From contig DLCG01000019.1 of the NCBI GenBank assembly GCA_002480495.1, positions 1-14,386 of the forward strand: a DNA stretch of 14,386 nt, in the 5' to 3' direction. This DNA comes from Rhodobiaceae bacterium UBA7804. GTDB lineage: Bacteria; Pseudomonadota; Alphaproteobacteria; Parvibaculales; Parvibaculaceae. Position numbers and translations under genes: made by a program. Of this stretch, positions 1 through 6,650 are shown in pieces. The notes beneath the pieces are model-generated. The model was not told the DNA's origin. It made no database searches and saw only the letters and a program-made list of their open reading frames with translations. Every line of letters starts with the position of its first letter. Position 1 is the stretch's first letter.

Positions 1-504
1 CCGCATTTCAACATGGAAACCTATGTAGCGCGCGATCTACCTGCGGCTGTGCGCGACAATTTCCCGGTCGACGGTTCGCGCCAGGGCATAACCGGACATT
101 CCATGGGCGGGCATGGTGCGCTCACGCTCGCGCTCAAATATCCGAGCCACTACCGCTCCGTTTCCGCCTTCGCACCCATTGTTTCGCCGACGCGCTGTCC
201 CTGGGGCGAGAAGGCGTTCACCGCCTATCTCGGTTCCGACCGGTCTGCCTGGGCCGCTCATGATGCATCTGCGCTCATGGCAAGCGGCAGCGCGGTCGGT
301 CACTTCGACGATATCCTCATCGATCAGGGGCTCGCCGATCAGTTTCTCGAGAAGGAGCTGAAGCCGGAGCTCTTCGAGGAAGCATGTGCGATGCATCGGC
401 AGAAACTCACACTTCGCCGCCATGAGGGCTACGACCACTCCTATTACTTCATCCAGTCCTTTATCGGCGATCACCTTACATTTCATGCCGAGCGGCTGAA
501 ATGA
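1..504 (+). CDS. fghA: S-formylglutathione hydrolase, 3' part (5' end outside window)
   Basis: This serine hydrolase (esterase D family, alpha/beta-hydrolase fold) splits S-formylglutathione into formate and glutathione, the last step of glutathione-dependent formaldehyde removal in the cytoplasm. The frame is open from base 1, and 167 residues are visible. Family members are about 280 residues, so roughly the N-terminal 40% is missing. The nucleophile elbow GHSMGGHGAL is present, with its Ser codon at 100-102. The conserved PWGEKAF..YLGSD segment follows. The catalytic Asp is probably in LADQFL (codon 337-339), and the catalytic His lies in GYDHSYYF (codon 436-438). The stop overlaps the start of the next gene as ATGA, which implies translational coupling. 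A class III alcohol dehydrogenase gene often precedes this gene in other genomes, but that region is not visible here. The family assignment is very secure. Confidence 0.95.
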   Translation, partial: PHFNMETYVARDLPAAVRDNFPVDGSRQGITGHSMGGHGALTLALKYPSHYRSVSAFAPIVSPTRCPWGEKAFTAYLGSDRSAWAAHDASALMASGSAVGHFDDILIDQGLADQFLEKELKPELFEEACAMHRQKLTLRRHEGYDHSYYFIQSFIGDHLTFHAERLK

Positions 505-1781
505 GCGGAGTTGTCGATGTCGTGGTGGTGGGTGCCGGTGCGGCCGGCCTCGCCGCCGCGGCTCGAGCCTATGAGCTCGGGCTTTCCTGCTATCTACTCG
601 AAGCAAAGGATCGCATTGGCGGGCGCACCCATACCGACACTGCCACGTTCGGTGTTGCGTGGGATCGCGGCGCGCATTGGCTTCACTCGGCTGACGTCAA
701 TCCGCTGACGCGGATTGCCGAAGAACTAGGTCATTCCTATCTCGCGCGGCCACGTCCCTTCGACGGGTTCATCCATCTCGGCTCGGGCTGGGGCGAGAAG
801 GAGGAATGGCGGGCCTATCGCGACGAATTCGAAGGGGCGGTCATGCGCGCCGTCGATGCGGGTGAGCAGGGGCAGGATATTGCCGCACTCGACGTGATGG
901 ACAACGGCTCGCGCTGGGCGCGCATGGTGCATCACATATTCGCCGCCATTTCGGGCATGCCGCCTTCGGATATCTCGACGGCGGATCTCGCCGCCTATCG
1001 CGACACGGAAGCGAACTGGCCGCTGGAGCGCGGTTATGGCGCGCTTCTCGCTGCGCGCTACGCAGACCTGCCGGTTGAACTTTCGACGCCTGTATTCGCA
1101 ATCGACATGAGCGGCGCCAGCATACTCATCGAGACGCCCAGAGGTAAGGTTCGCGCGCGCAGTCTCATTCTCACCGTGTCGACCAATGTGCTTGCTTCCG
1201 GCGCGATCCGTTTCACGCCCGAGCTGCCTTCGCGACTCGTTTCCGCGCTTCATGGCGTGCCGACCGGGCATGCGAACAAGGTAGCCTTTCATTTCCGGCG
1301 CGATGTTTTCGGGCTGCCGGAGACGAGCTATGTGAATTTCATGGACGAGCGTCAGGCGGCGCGTCCCGCCTGCTCCTTCCAGATACGCCCTTTCGCGAGC
1401 AATCTCGCCATCGCCTATCTGGGCGGCGATCTTGCCGAAAATCTCGACAGGGCCGGCGAAGCCGAGATGACCGCCTTCGCGCGCGAGGCGCTTGGCGACA
1501 TGTTCGGAACGGACATCTTCAAGGAACTCACCGGCACCGCCGCTACGTCGTGGACGACCGACCCGCATACGCTTGGCGCCTATTCCTGTGCGCGGCCCGG
1601 CCACGCCGCCGATCGTGCCGTGCTTGCAGAGCCGGTCGGCGACCGCCTTTTCCTCGCCGGGGAGGCCGTATCCGCGGACTGGTTCTCGACCGTTCAGGGC
1701 GCGCATGTGACGGGGATCGAGGCGGCGGAGAAGGCAGCCGTCTATCTGGAACGCGTCATTGCGGGGGCGCTGTCGCGTTGA
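501..1781 (+). CDS. FAD-dependent amine oxidase (flavin monoamine oxidase family)
   Basis: This 426-residue flavoenzyme probably oxidises a primary, secondary or N-methylated amine to an imine, which hydrolyses to an aldehyde, with release of H2O2 if oxygen is the acceptor. An N-terminal Rossmann FAD site GAGAAG is at residues 11-16. The ribose-binding acid is E34, in LLEAKDRIGGRTHT, which carries the family's GGR motif. K260 (in GHANKVAF) sits where monoamine and polyamine oxidases have their conserved lysine near flavin N5. The C-terminal FAD motif LFLAGEAVS is at residues 384-391, followed by the usual VQGAHVTGIEAA helix. No signal peptide is seen, so it is probably cytoplasmic. The ATG overlaps the stop of the formylglutathione hydrolase gene by 4 bases. 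This pairing suggests a formaldehyde- or aldehyde-yielding substrate, but the actual amine cannot be read from the sequence. Confidence 0.88.
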   Translation: MSGVVDVVVVGAGAAGLAAAARAYELGLSCYLLEAKDRIGGRTHTDTATFGVAWDRGAHWLHSADVNPLTRIAEELGHSYLARPRPFDGFIHLGSGWGEKEEWRAYRDEFEGAVMRAVDAGEQGQDIAALDVMDNGSRWARMVHHIFAAISGMPPSDISTADLAAYRDTEANWPLERGYGALLAARYADLPVELSTPVFAIDMSGASILIETPRGKVRARSLILTVSTNVLASGAIRFTPELPSRLVSALHGVPTGHANKVAFHFRRDVFGLPETSYVNFMDERQAARPACSFQIRPFASNLAIAYLGGDLAENLDRAGEAEMTAFAREALGDMFGTDIFKELTGTAATSWTTDPHTLGAYSCARPGHAADRAVLAEPVGDRLFLAGEAVSADWFSTVQGAHVTGIEAAEKAAVYLERVIAGALSR

Positions 1782-1828
1782 CAGAATAAGACCAACAAGA
1801 ACACCGCATAAAAATCAGGGAGGAAAAG

Positions 1829-2746
1829 ATGGCGGAAATGAAACTGATTGCCGACGGGTTGAAGTTTCCCGAAGGTCCGATCGCCATGCCGGATGGAAGT
1901 ATCCTGCTTGTCGAAATCGCGCGGGGAACGCTGACGCGCGTTACGCCGGACGGAAAGAAGGAAGTCGTCGCGGAACCCGGCGGCGGTCCGAATGGCGCGG
2001 CTATCGGTCCGGATGGCGCTTGCTACATCTGCAACAATGGCGGCTTCGAGTGGCATGATCGCGACGGGCTTCTCTTTCCGGGCGATATCGCGAAGGATTA
2101 TTCGGGCGGACGTATCGAGCGTGTGGACCTGAAGACCGGCAAGATCGAGAAGCTCTATACCGAGTGCAACGGTATTCCGCTCAACGGCCCGAACGATATC
2201 GTCTTCGACAAGTCCGGCGGTTTCTGGTTCACCGATCTCGGCAAGGGTCGCGGCCGCACGCAGGATCGCGGCGGCCTCTATTACGCGAAGCCGGACGGCT
2301 CGATGATCAAGGAAGTGGTTTTTCCGATCACGTCGCCGAATGGTGTCGGCCTTTCCCCGGACGAGAAGACGGTCTATGTCGCGGACACGATTCCGGGACG
2401 GCTATGGGCGTTCGATATTGTTGGCCCAGGCGAGGTAGCGCCGCCGGAAGGTCCGCTGCCCGGACGTTTCGTGGGGTCCCCCGCCGGTCTCAACTTCTTC
2501 GACTCGCTTGCTGTGGATGCGGAAGGAAATGTCTGCGTCGCGACGATCTTCAATGCAGGCATCACGTCTTTCGCGCCCGATGGCTCGAAGATCGTGCATA
2601 CGCCGACGGACGATGTCATCACGACCAATATCTGTTTCGGCGGCAAGGACCTGAAGACCGCCTATATCACGCTGTCGACGACGGGGCGGCTCGTCGCGAT
2701 GGATTGGCCGGTCGCGGGGCTTGCTCTCAATTTTCTGAACAAGTAA
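1829..2746 (+). CDS. SMP-30/gluconolactonase/LRE-like beta-propeller protein
   Basis: This 305-residue protein has the six-bladed propeller pattern of the SMP-30/gluconolactonase family, which includes sugar lactonases, some phosphotriesterases and related metal-dependent hydrolases. The four family metal ligands can be placed: E15 in FPEGP, N122 in GPNDI, N171 in SPNGVGLSPDE and D226 in FFDSLAVD. Repeated PDG turns mark the blades. There is no signal peptide, so it is probably cytoplasmic. The start is set by a strong GGGAGG ribosome site (1818-1823) five bases before ATG; a second Met at codon 4 is less well placed. It lies 47 bases after the amine oxidase gene and may be co-transcribed with it. 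A perfect terminator closes the unit. Family membership is secure. The substrate is unknown, so lactonase activity is only a family-level guess. Confidence 0.88.
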   Translation: MAEMKLIADGLKFPEGPIAMPDGSILLVEIARGTLTRVTPDGKKEVVAEPGGGPNGAAIGPDGACYICNNGGFEWHDRDGLLFPGDIAKDYSGGRIERVDLKTGKIEKLYTECNGIPLNGPNDIVFDKSGGFWFTDLGKGRGRTQDRGGLYYAKPDGSMIKEVVFPITSPNGVGLSPDEKTVYVADTIPGRLWAFDIVGPGEVAPPEGPLPGRFVGSPAGLNFFDSLAVDAEGNVCVATIFNAGITSFAPDGSKIVHTPTDDVITTNICFGGKDLKTAYITLSTTGRLVAMDWPVAGLALNFLNK

Positions 2747-2770
2747 CGCGACGCCACGATTCCGGAGGAG

Positions 2771-2801
2771 GGCACGTTCCGGATGCGGAACGTGCCTTTT
2801 T
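2771..2801 (+). terminator. Rho-independent terminator after the SMP-30 gene
   Basis: A perfect 10-base-pair stem (GGCACGTTCC at 2771-2780 with GGAACGTGCC at 2787-2796) encloses a 6-base loop and runs straight into TTTTT at 2797-2801. It begins 24 bases after the stop codon. It probably ends the hydrolase / amine oxidase / SMP-30 transcript and insulates the small exported-protein gene downstream. Confidence 0.93.
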
Positions 2802-2860
2802 CTGTGTGAGCGGCTGTGCAACCATGCGCGGCCTTTTGGGGTACACGGCATCGATTGAAC

Positions 2861-2867
2861 AGGGAGG
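2861..2867 (+). promoter_or_regulatory. Ribosome binding site that fixes the start of the small exported protein
   Basis: AGGGAGG lies 5 bases before the ATG at 2873. An in-frame ATG at 2816 would add 19 residues but has no comparable site and would put charged and aromatic residues in front of the signal peptide. The 2873 start is therefore preferred. Confidence 0.8.
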
Positions 2868-2872
2868 ATGCG

Positions 2873-3208
2873 ATGCGTCTCATAGTAAGTGTACTCGTTG
2901 CGTTGATTGCGTTCACGGGAGCGGCGCTTGCCGATCCCTTTGCGAACTTCTACGGAAATACGGTCAAGGTCGCCGGCCCGGCGGGCGAACGTCTCGTCTT
3001 TATCGACGAAGGCGGCACCTATTCGCAGAAGCTGCCGGATGGCAGCACGGCGGAGGGCAAGTACGAGGTCAATGGGGATACCGCCTGCTTCCTCGGCGGC
3101 GAGCAGCCCTATTGCGTGCCCGCTCAGGCGCGTGAAGTCGGCGAAAGCTGGGAACTGACCGCGCCGGACGGCTCCACCGAGCAGGCGACGCTGGTCGCTG
3201 GCCGCTGA
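2873..3208 (+). CDS. Small exported protein of unknown function
   Basis: I do not recognise a family. This is a 111-residue protein with a clear Sec signal peptide: MR, then a hydrophobic core, ending GAALA before DPF, with predicted cleavage after residue 20. The mature periplasmic part is about 91 residues, acidic and rich in Gly, Glu and Asp. Two short alternating stretches (TVKVAGPAGERLVFIDEGG and the later ELTAPDGSTEQATLV) look like beta-strands. The only cysteines of the mature part, C72 and C81, flank the segment FLGGEQPY and could form a disulfide after export. LPDGSTAEG and APDGSTEQA are similar to each other and hint at a small internal repeat. The gene stands alone between two terminators, so it is probably transcribed by itself. 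I can assign no enzymatic motif. Confidence 0.82.
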   Translation: MRLIVSVLVALIAFTGAALADPFANFYGNTVKVAGPAGERLVFIDEGGTYSQKLPDGSTAEGKYEVNGDTACFLGGEQPYCVPAQAREVGESWELTAPDGSTEQATLVAGR

Positions 3209-3232
3209 GCCTGAACTTCCTCGCAGGAAAAG

Positions 3233-3260
3233 ACGGCCGGTCCTTCGGGACCGGCCGTTT
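3233..3260. terminator. Hairpin terminator with UUCG loop, probably bidirectional
   Basis: A perfect 11-base-pair stem (ACGGCCGGTCC at 3233-3243 with its complement at 3248-3258) is closed by the extra-stable tetraloop TTCG. On the plus strand the stem ends in TTT; on the minus strand it is followed by C and then TTTT. It lies between two convergent genes, with stops at 3208 (plus) and 3290 (minus), and can serve both. The short T tracts make it a weaker terminator by sequence than the one at 2771. Confidence 0.8.
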
Positions 3261-3289
3261 CAGTTCGAGGGGAGGGGATTCGAGTTCAC

Positions 3290-4042
3290 TCAGGCGACGT
3301 CGCGCCGCGCAGAGCCGTCTTTCGCGCTTTCGTCAACGATGGGAGCGAAAGTGCCGTAGATCATCCGCCGGCCGTCGAAGGGCATGTTCTGCGGATCGTA
3401 TTTCATGCGTTCGTCTTCCATCAGCTTCGGCCAGTTCCTCTCGCGCACTTCCTTCGAGGGCCATTCGACCCAGGAGAAGACCACGGCCTCGCCTTCCTGA
3501 ATCTTCACTGCGCGGTGGAAATCCGTCACCTTTCCGTCTGCCACATCGTCTTCCCAGGCCTCGACCACGCGTGTCGCACCGTGATCGAGGAACACATCCG
3601 CCGCCTTTTCGGCCATCGCGCGATAGGCTTCCTTGTTGGCTTCCGGCACGGCGAGCACATAGCCATCCACATGGCCCATCTTTCCGCCCGGGCCTTCATC
3701 GATCATCACCGAAAAGCCGCCATAGACCATGCGCATGCCATCGAAGGGCATCTGCCCCATTTCCTGCATTCGCGGATCGGTTCTCATTTTCTGCCCGGCG
3801 GCATCGCGAACCGCGCGCGAGGGATATTCGCACCAGGAGAAGAGGACGGTCTCGTCCGGTTTTGCCTGCACGGCGCTCTTGAAGTCCGTCACCTTTCCGT
3901 CCGGCACATCGTCGCCCCAGCCTTCGACCAGACGCGTCATGCCGAATTCGCTGAACATCGGCCAGGCGCCCAGCGCATGTTGCCGATAGACCTCCTTGTT
4001 CGCTGTCGGCGCGGCGACAATGAATCCTTCCACATATGTCAT
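3290..4042 (-). CDS. Tandem DUF1428 (YbaA-like) two-domain protein
   Basis: This 250-residue protein is built of two copies of the DUF1428 domain, known from the single-domain, roughly 117-residue YbaA of E. coli, whose function is not established. Copy 1 spans about residues 2-115 and copy 2 about 124-237. Matching blocks are ANKEVYR/ANKEAYR, TRLVEGWGDDVPDGKVTDF/TRVVEAWEDDVADGKVTDF, LFSWCEYPS/VFSWVEWPS and MPFDGMRMVYGGF/MPFDGRRMIYGTF. The family has a dimeric alpha+beta-barrel-like fold, so the fusion may mimic a dimer within one chain (inference). No signal peptide or membrane segment is seen. The start at 4042 is chosen because GGAG lies 7 bases upstream; an ATG at 4066 would add eight unconserved residues and would lie ahead of that site. 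It has its own near-consensus promoter overlapped by a palindrome. Confidence 0.9.
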   Translation of the reverse strand: MTYVEGFIVAAPTANKEVYRQHALGAWPMFSEFGMTRLVEGWGDDVPDGKVTDFKSAVQAKPDETVLFSWCEYPSRAVRDAAGQKMRTDPRMQEMGQMPFDGMRMVYGGFSVMIDEGPGGKMGHVDGYVLAVPEANKEAYRAMAEKAADVFLDHGATRVVEAWEDDVADGKVTDFHRAVKIQEGEAVVFSWVEWPSKEVRERNWPKLMEDERMKYDPQNMPFDGRRMIYGTFAPIVDESAKDGSARRDVA

Positions 4043-4049
4043 TGCGCAT

Positions 4050-4053
4050 CTCC
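4050..4053 (-). promoter_or_regulatory. Ribosome binding site deciding the DUF1428 gene start
   Basis: On the minus strand GGAG precedes the ATG at 4042 by 7 bases. This supports the MTYVEG start over the in-frame ATG at 4066. Confidence 0.7.
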
Positions 4054-4074
4054 ATCGGTTTCGCATCTAATAAG

Positions 4075-4086
4075 TTTGATATCAAA
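4075..4086. promoter_or_regulatory. Perfect 12-base palindrome, candidate repressor operator
   Basis: TTTGATATCAAA is its own reverse complement and covers the -10 box of the promoter read on the minus strand toward the DUF1428 gene. Its AT-rich content stands out in this GC-rich window. Position and symmetry suit a dimeric winged-helix repressor, for example of MarR type, which often use TTGATATCAA-like sites. The regulator is not encoded in the window, so its identity is open. Confidence 0.5.
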
Positions 4087-4104
4087 GTATGGGGCCGGTG
4101 TCAA
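4076..4104 (-). promoter_or_regulatory. Candidate sigma-70-type promoter for the DUF1428 gene
   Basis: Read on the minus strand, a perfect -35 TTGACA (4104-4099) is followed after 17 bases by TATCAA (4081-4076), a 4/6 match to the -10 consensus. Transcription would start near 4069, giving a leader of about 27 bases that contains the GGAG ribosome site. This is the best promoter by sequence in the window. Confidence 0.62.
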
Positions 4105-4148
4105 AAGTCGGCGGCATGGCCCGCACGTTCTTCTCCGGCTGAACCCGG

Positions 4149-5306
4149 TCAGTCCTCGATGGAGATTCTGGGGCCCTTGCGCGCGCCTTCGCCAAGCGCG
4201 CGGTCGAGATGTTCGCCGACGCGACGGGCGATTTCGAGGAAGGGCTTTGCTTCATCGCTGTCGGGCGCCGTCGCGACGACAGGTTCTCCGCTGTCCGATT
4301 TCTCGCGGATCGTCATGTGCAACGGTACCTCGCCGAGAAAGTCGCAACCGAGCTTCTCCGCCATGCGCCGTGCGCCGCCTTCGCCGAAGATATAGGATTT
4401 CTCGCCCGAACCGGGGCTTACGAAATAAGCCATGTTCTCGACAATGCCGAAGACGGGCACATGCGTCTTTTCGAACATGGCGAAGCCCTTGCGTGCGTCG
4501 ATCAGCGCGATTTCCTGCGGCGTCGAGACGACGACCGCGCCCGTCAGCGGTACGCGCTGCGCCATGGTGAGCTGCGCATCGCCCGTACCCGGTGGCATGT
4601 CGACGACGAGCACGTCGAGTTCGCCCCATTCCACATCCGACATCATCTGGGTGAGGGCGGACTGCACCATCGGCCCGCGCCAGATCATCGGCGTGTCCTC
4701 GTTGACGAGATAGCCGATCGACATGGTGCGGATGCCGTACTTCTCCTTCGGAAGGAGCTTCTTTCCGTCCTTGCTCTCGGGCTTTCCCTTGAGACCCATC
4801 ATGCGTGGGATCGACGGCCCGTAAATATCCGCATCGAGAAGGCCGACGCGCCGGCCGAGCTTCGAGAGCGCCAGCGCGAGGTTCACTGCAACGGTCGATT
4901 TGCCGACGCCGCCCTTGCCGCTGGCAACGGCGATGATCGCCTTCACGCCTGGAATCTGCATCGCTCCCTGAGAGGTACGCTGTTGTTCGCCGCCATGGGA
5001 ATGGTCATGCGCGCGCGAGTGCGAATGTCCCTTCCCCGCGGAGGGAGAAGCGCTGTCGCGATGCGCGGTCAAAACGGCGGTTACGCTCAGCACGCCAGGC
5101 AGCCGCTTCACCGCCTCCTCGCAGGCCTTGCGCAGCGGTTCTTTCTCCGCGCCCTTCTTCGGGTCGACCTCGACGGAAAACCCGACATGGCCCTCGCGCA
5201 CGACGAGGCCCTGGATGAGACCGGCGCTCACCACGTCCTTTCCGCTGTCTTCGTCCATGATGGCGGAGAGGGCCGCTGCGATGTCGTCACGGGTTACGCT
5301 TGCCAT
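4149..5306 (-). CDS. apbC: Mrp/ApbC/NBP35-type P-loop ATPase (Fe-S carrier family) lacking CxxC
   Basis: This 385-residue cytoplasmic ATPase belongs to the ParA/MinD-like Mrp family, whose members carry and deliver Fe-S clusters. An N-terminal MIP18/DUF59-like domain spans about residues 5-85. A linker follows with five His in eleven residues (H94, H96, H100, H102, H104). The ATPase domain starts near 122, with deviant Walker A GKGGVGKST at 130-138 (signature K131, P-loop K136), LLDADIYGPS at 156-165 and Walker B-like VLVVDMPPGTGD at 232-243. The usual C-terminal CxxC, expected after ENMAYF, reads SPGS (297-300). C62 and C321 are the only cysteines in the protein. That casts doubt on canonical cluster binding by a CxxC dimer. 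The ribosome site is weak. It lies 106 bases upstream of the DUF1428 gene on the same strand, so read-through is possible. Confidence 0.93.
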   Translation of the reverse strand: MASVTRDDIAAALSAIMDEDSGKDVVSAGLIQGLVVREGHVGFSVEVDPKKGAEKEPLRKACEEAVKRLPGVLSVTAVLTAHRDSASPSAGKGHSHSRAHDHSHGGEQQRTSQGAMQIPGVKAIIAVASGKGGVGKSTVAVNLALALSKLGRRVGLLDADIYGPSIPRMMGLKGKPESKDGKKLLPKEKYGIRTMSIGYLVNEDTPMIWRGPMVQSALTQMMSDVEWGELDVLVVDMPPGTGDAQLTMAQRVPLTGAVVVSTPQEIALIDARKGFAMFEKTHVPVFGIVENMAYFVSPGSGEKSYIFGEGGARRMAEKLGCDFLGEVPLHMTIREKSDSGEPVVATAPDSDEAKPFLEIARRVGEHLDRALGEGARKGPRISIED

Positions 5307-5403
5307 TTTCTGCTTTCGGATCGCTTCTTTTGCCGCGGCATCTTGAAGAAGGCGCGCTGCCGCTCATATCGCTCTTGCCGGCGCCCGGTTCACCCGGTTC
5401 GCG

Positions 5404-5432
5404 TTGCGCCTGTGGGGTCTCTGTCATATAAA
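5404..5432 (+). promoter_or_regulatory. Candidate hflK operon promoter
   Basis: TTGCGC (5404-5409), a 17-base spacer and TATAAA (5427-5432, 5/6 to consensus) precede hflK. The predicted start near 5439 gives a leader of about 48 bases. The -35 box is poor. A CTTGAA at 5342-5347 could instead belong to a heat-shock-type promoter, but no convincing partner box was found. Confidence 0.4.
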
Positions 5433-5453
5433 CCCCGGTATGTGCGTTTCCAA
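5425..5453 (-). promoter_or_regulatory. Candidate apbC promoter overlapping the hflK promoter
   Basis: On the minus strand TTGGAA (5453-5448), 17 bases, then TATATG (5430-5425) would drive apbC with a leader of about 110 bases. Each box matches consensus 4/6. The -10 overlaps the TATAAA of the opposing hflK promoter, so the two transcripts may compete. Confidence 0.33.
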
Positions 5454-5486
5454 CCGGTCTATCACTTCGCAATCAAAGGATTCTTG

Positions 5487-6650
5487 ATGCCCTGGGAGAA
5501 CAAGAACGGCGGCGGCGGCTGGCAAGGTGGCGGCGGCGGCCGGGGGCCATGGGGGCAGGGACCGCAGGGTGGCGGTGGCGGTAATCAGCCGCCGGATCTG
5601 GACGAGGTGATCAGGCGGGCGCAGGAAAAGCTGCGTCAGGTTTTCGGCGGCGGCTCGGGTCCGGGCGGAGCGCCCGGTGCCGGTGCTGGCGGCGGACGTG
5701 GCCCCGTTTTCGTGATTGGCCTGCTCATTCTTGCCGTTCTCGCCTATTCCTCCTTCTTCCGGGTGAATACGGACCAGCAGGGTATCGTGCTGCGCTTCGG
5801 CAAGCTCGTCCGCACGGTCGAGCCCGGCCTTCACTTCAAGTTTCCCTATCCGGTCGAGACCGTGCTGACGCCCGCGGTTACGCGCATCGACGAGGTCAAT
5901 ATCGGTAATCTGCCGCAGGAAAGCCTGATGCTGACCGGCGACGAGAATATCGTCGACATCGCTTTCACGGTGCAGTGGCGCATCAAGCCGGGACAGGCAT
6001 CCGACTTCTTGTTCAATGTCGAAAACCCCGATCTCGCCGTCAAGGCAGTAGCCGAAAGCGTGATGCGCGAGGTGGTCGGTCAGTCGAATATCGAATTCCT
6101 GCAGACGACCGGCCGGAACGACGTGCAGGTGCAGGTTCTCGAGCGCCTGCAGAAGACGCTCGATGGATACGACGCGGGCGTCGAAGTGACGCAGGTCAAG
6201 CTGCAGAAGGTCGACCCACCCGCACAGGTCATCGACGCCTTCCGCGATGTGCAGGCCGCACGTGCCGACCAGGAGCGTGCCCGCAACCAGGCTGAGACCT
6301 ACGCGAATACTGTGATCCCGCGTGCGCGCGGTGAGGCGGAGAAGATCAAGCAGGCGGCGGATGCCTATCGCGCCCAGGTGGTTGCCGAGGCAGAAGGTGA
6401 CGCGCAGCGTTTCATCTCCATCTACAACGAGTACCGCAAGGCCGAAGACGTCACCCGGCGCCGCATCTATCTCGAAACGATGCAGGATGTGCTGGGCGAT
6501 ATCGACAAGGTCGTCGTGACGAATGGCGCGGGCGGGCAGAACGTCTTGCCTTATCTGCCGCTCAATGAACTGAAGCCGAGGTCCTCTTCGCCGTCCTCCT
6601 CTTCTTCTTCCGCCGCAACCGGCAACACGACCACGAATGGAGGCCGCTGA
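5487..6650 (+). CDS. hflK: HflK, SPFH-family subunit of the FtsH modulator complex
   Basis: This 387-residue inner-membrane protein pairs with HflC to form the large cage that encloses and modulates the FtsH protease. A cytoplasmic Gly-rich N-terminus (residues 7-70, runs of 4-5 Gly) leads to one membrane helix at about 72-90. The SPFH/band-7 domain (about 92-250) contains TDQQGIVLRFGKLVRTVEPG, and a long charged coiled coil covers about 250-335. The tail 366-387 is Ser/Thr/Asn-rich and low complexity. The ATG at 5487 is supported by AAAGGA six bases upstream. The same frame stays open much further upstream, but that extension lies antisense to apbC and is not coding. The stop overlaps the hflC start by one base (TGATG). 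Confidence 0.96.
   Translation: MPWENKNGGGGWQGGGGGRGPWGQGPQGGGGGNQPPDLDEVIRRAQEKLRQVFGGGSGPGGAPGAGAGGGRGPVFVIGLLILAVLAYSSFFRVNTDQQGIVLRFGKLVRTVEPGLHFKFPYPVETVLTPAVTRIDEVNIGNLPQESLMLTGDENIVDIAFTVQWRIKPGQASDFLFNVENPDLAVKAVAESVMREVVGQSNIEFLQTTGRNDVQVQVLERLQKTLDGYDAGVEVTQVKLQKVDPPAQVIDAFRDVQAARADQERARNQAETYANTVIPRARGEAEKIKQAADAYRAQVVAEAEGDAQRFISIYNEYRKAEDVTRRRIYLETMQDVLGDIDKVVVTNGAGGQNVLPYLPLNELKPRSSSPSSSSSSAATGNTTTNGGR

Noticed and set aside
1778..1812. A perfect TTGACA at the end of the amine oxidase gene as a promoter for the SMP-30 gene
   Set aside because: The only plausible -10 (CATAAA at 1807) is 23 bases away, too far for a normal sigma-70 promoter, and nothing fits at 16-18 bases.
5342..5370. 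A heat-shock-type promoter (CTTGAA...CATATC) for hflK
   Set aside because: The second box does not match the CCCCAT-type consensus, and the match could be chance. It is kept only as a remark under the hflK promoter.
5287..5427. A 46-codon minus-strand frame (MTETPQ...) in the apbC leader
   Set aside because: It overlaps the apbC start in another frame, is low in complexity, and its ATG falls inside the candidate -10 box. I see no supporting ribosome site or family.
4209..5486. A long open plus-strand frame running in phase into hflK, which would make an 813-residue protein
   Set aside because: It lies antisense to the well-conserved apbC gene, its translation shows no recognisable motif, and hflK has its own ribosome site at 5475-5480 and a normal family length from 5487.
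5507..5585. GGC-rich repeats as a possible repeat array
   Set aside because: They encode the Gly-rich N-terminus normal for HflK proteins, so they are protein low complexity and not a DNA repeat element.
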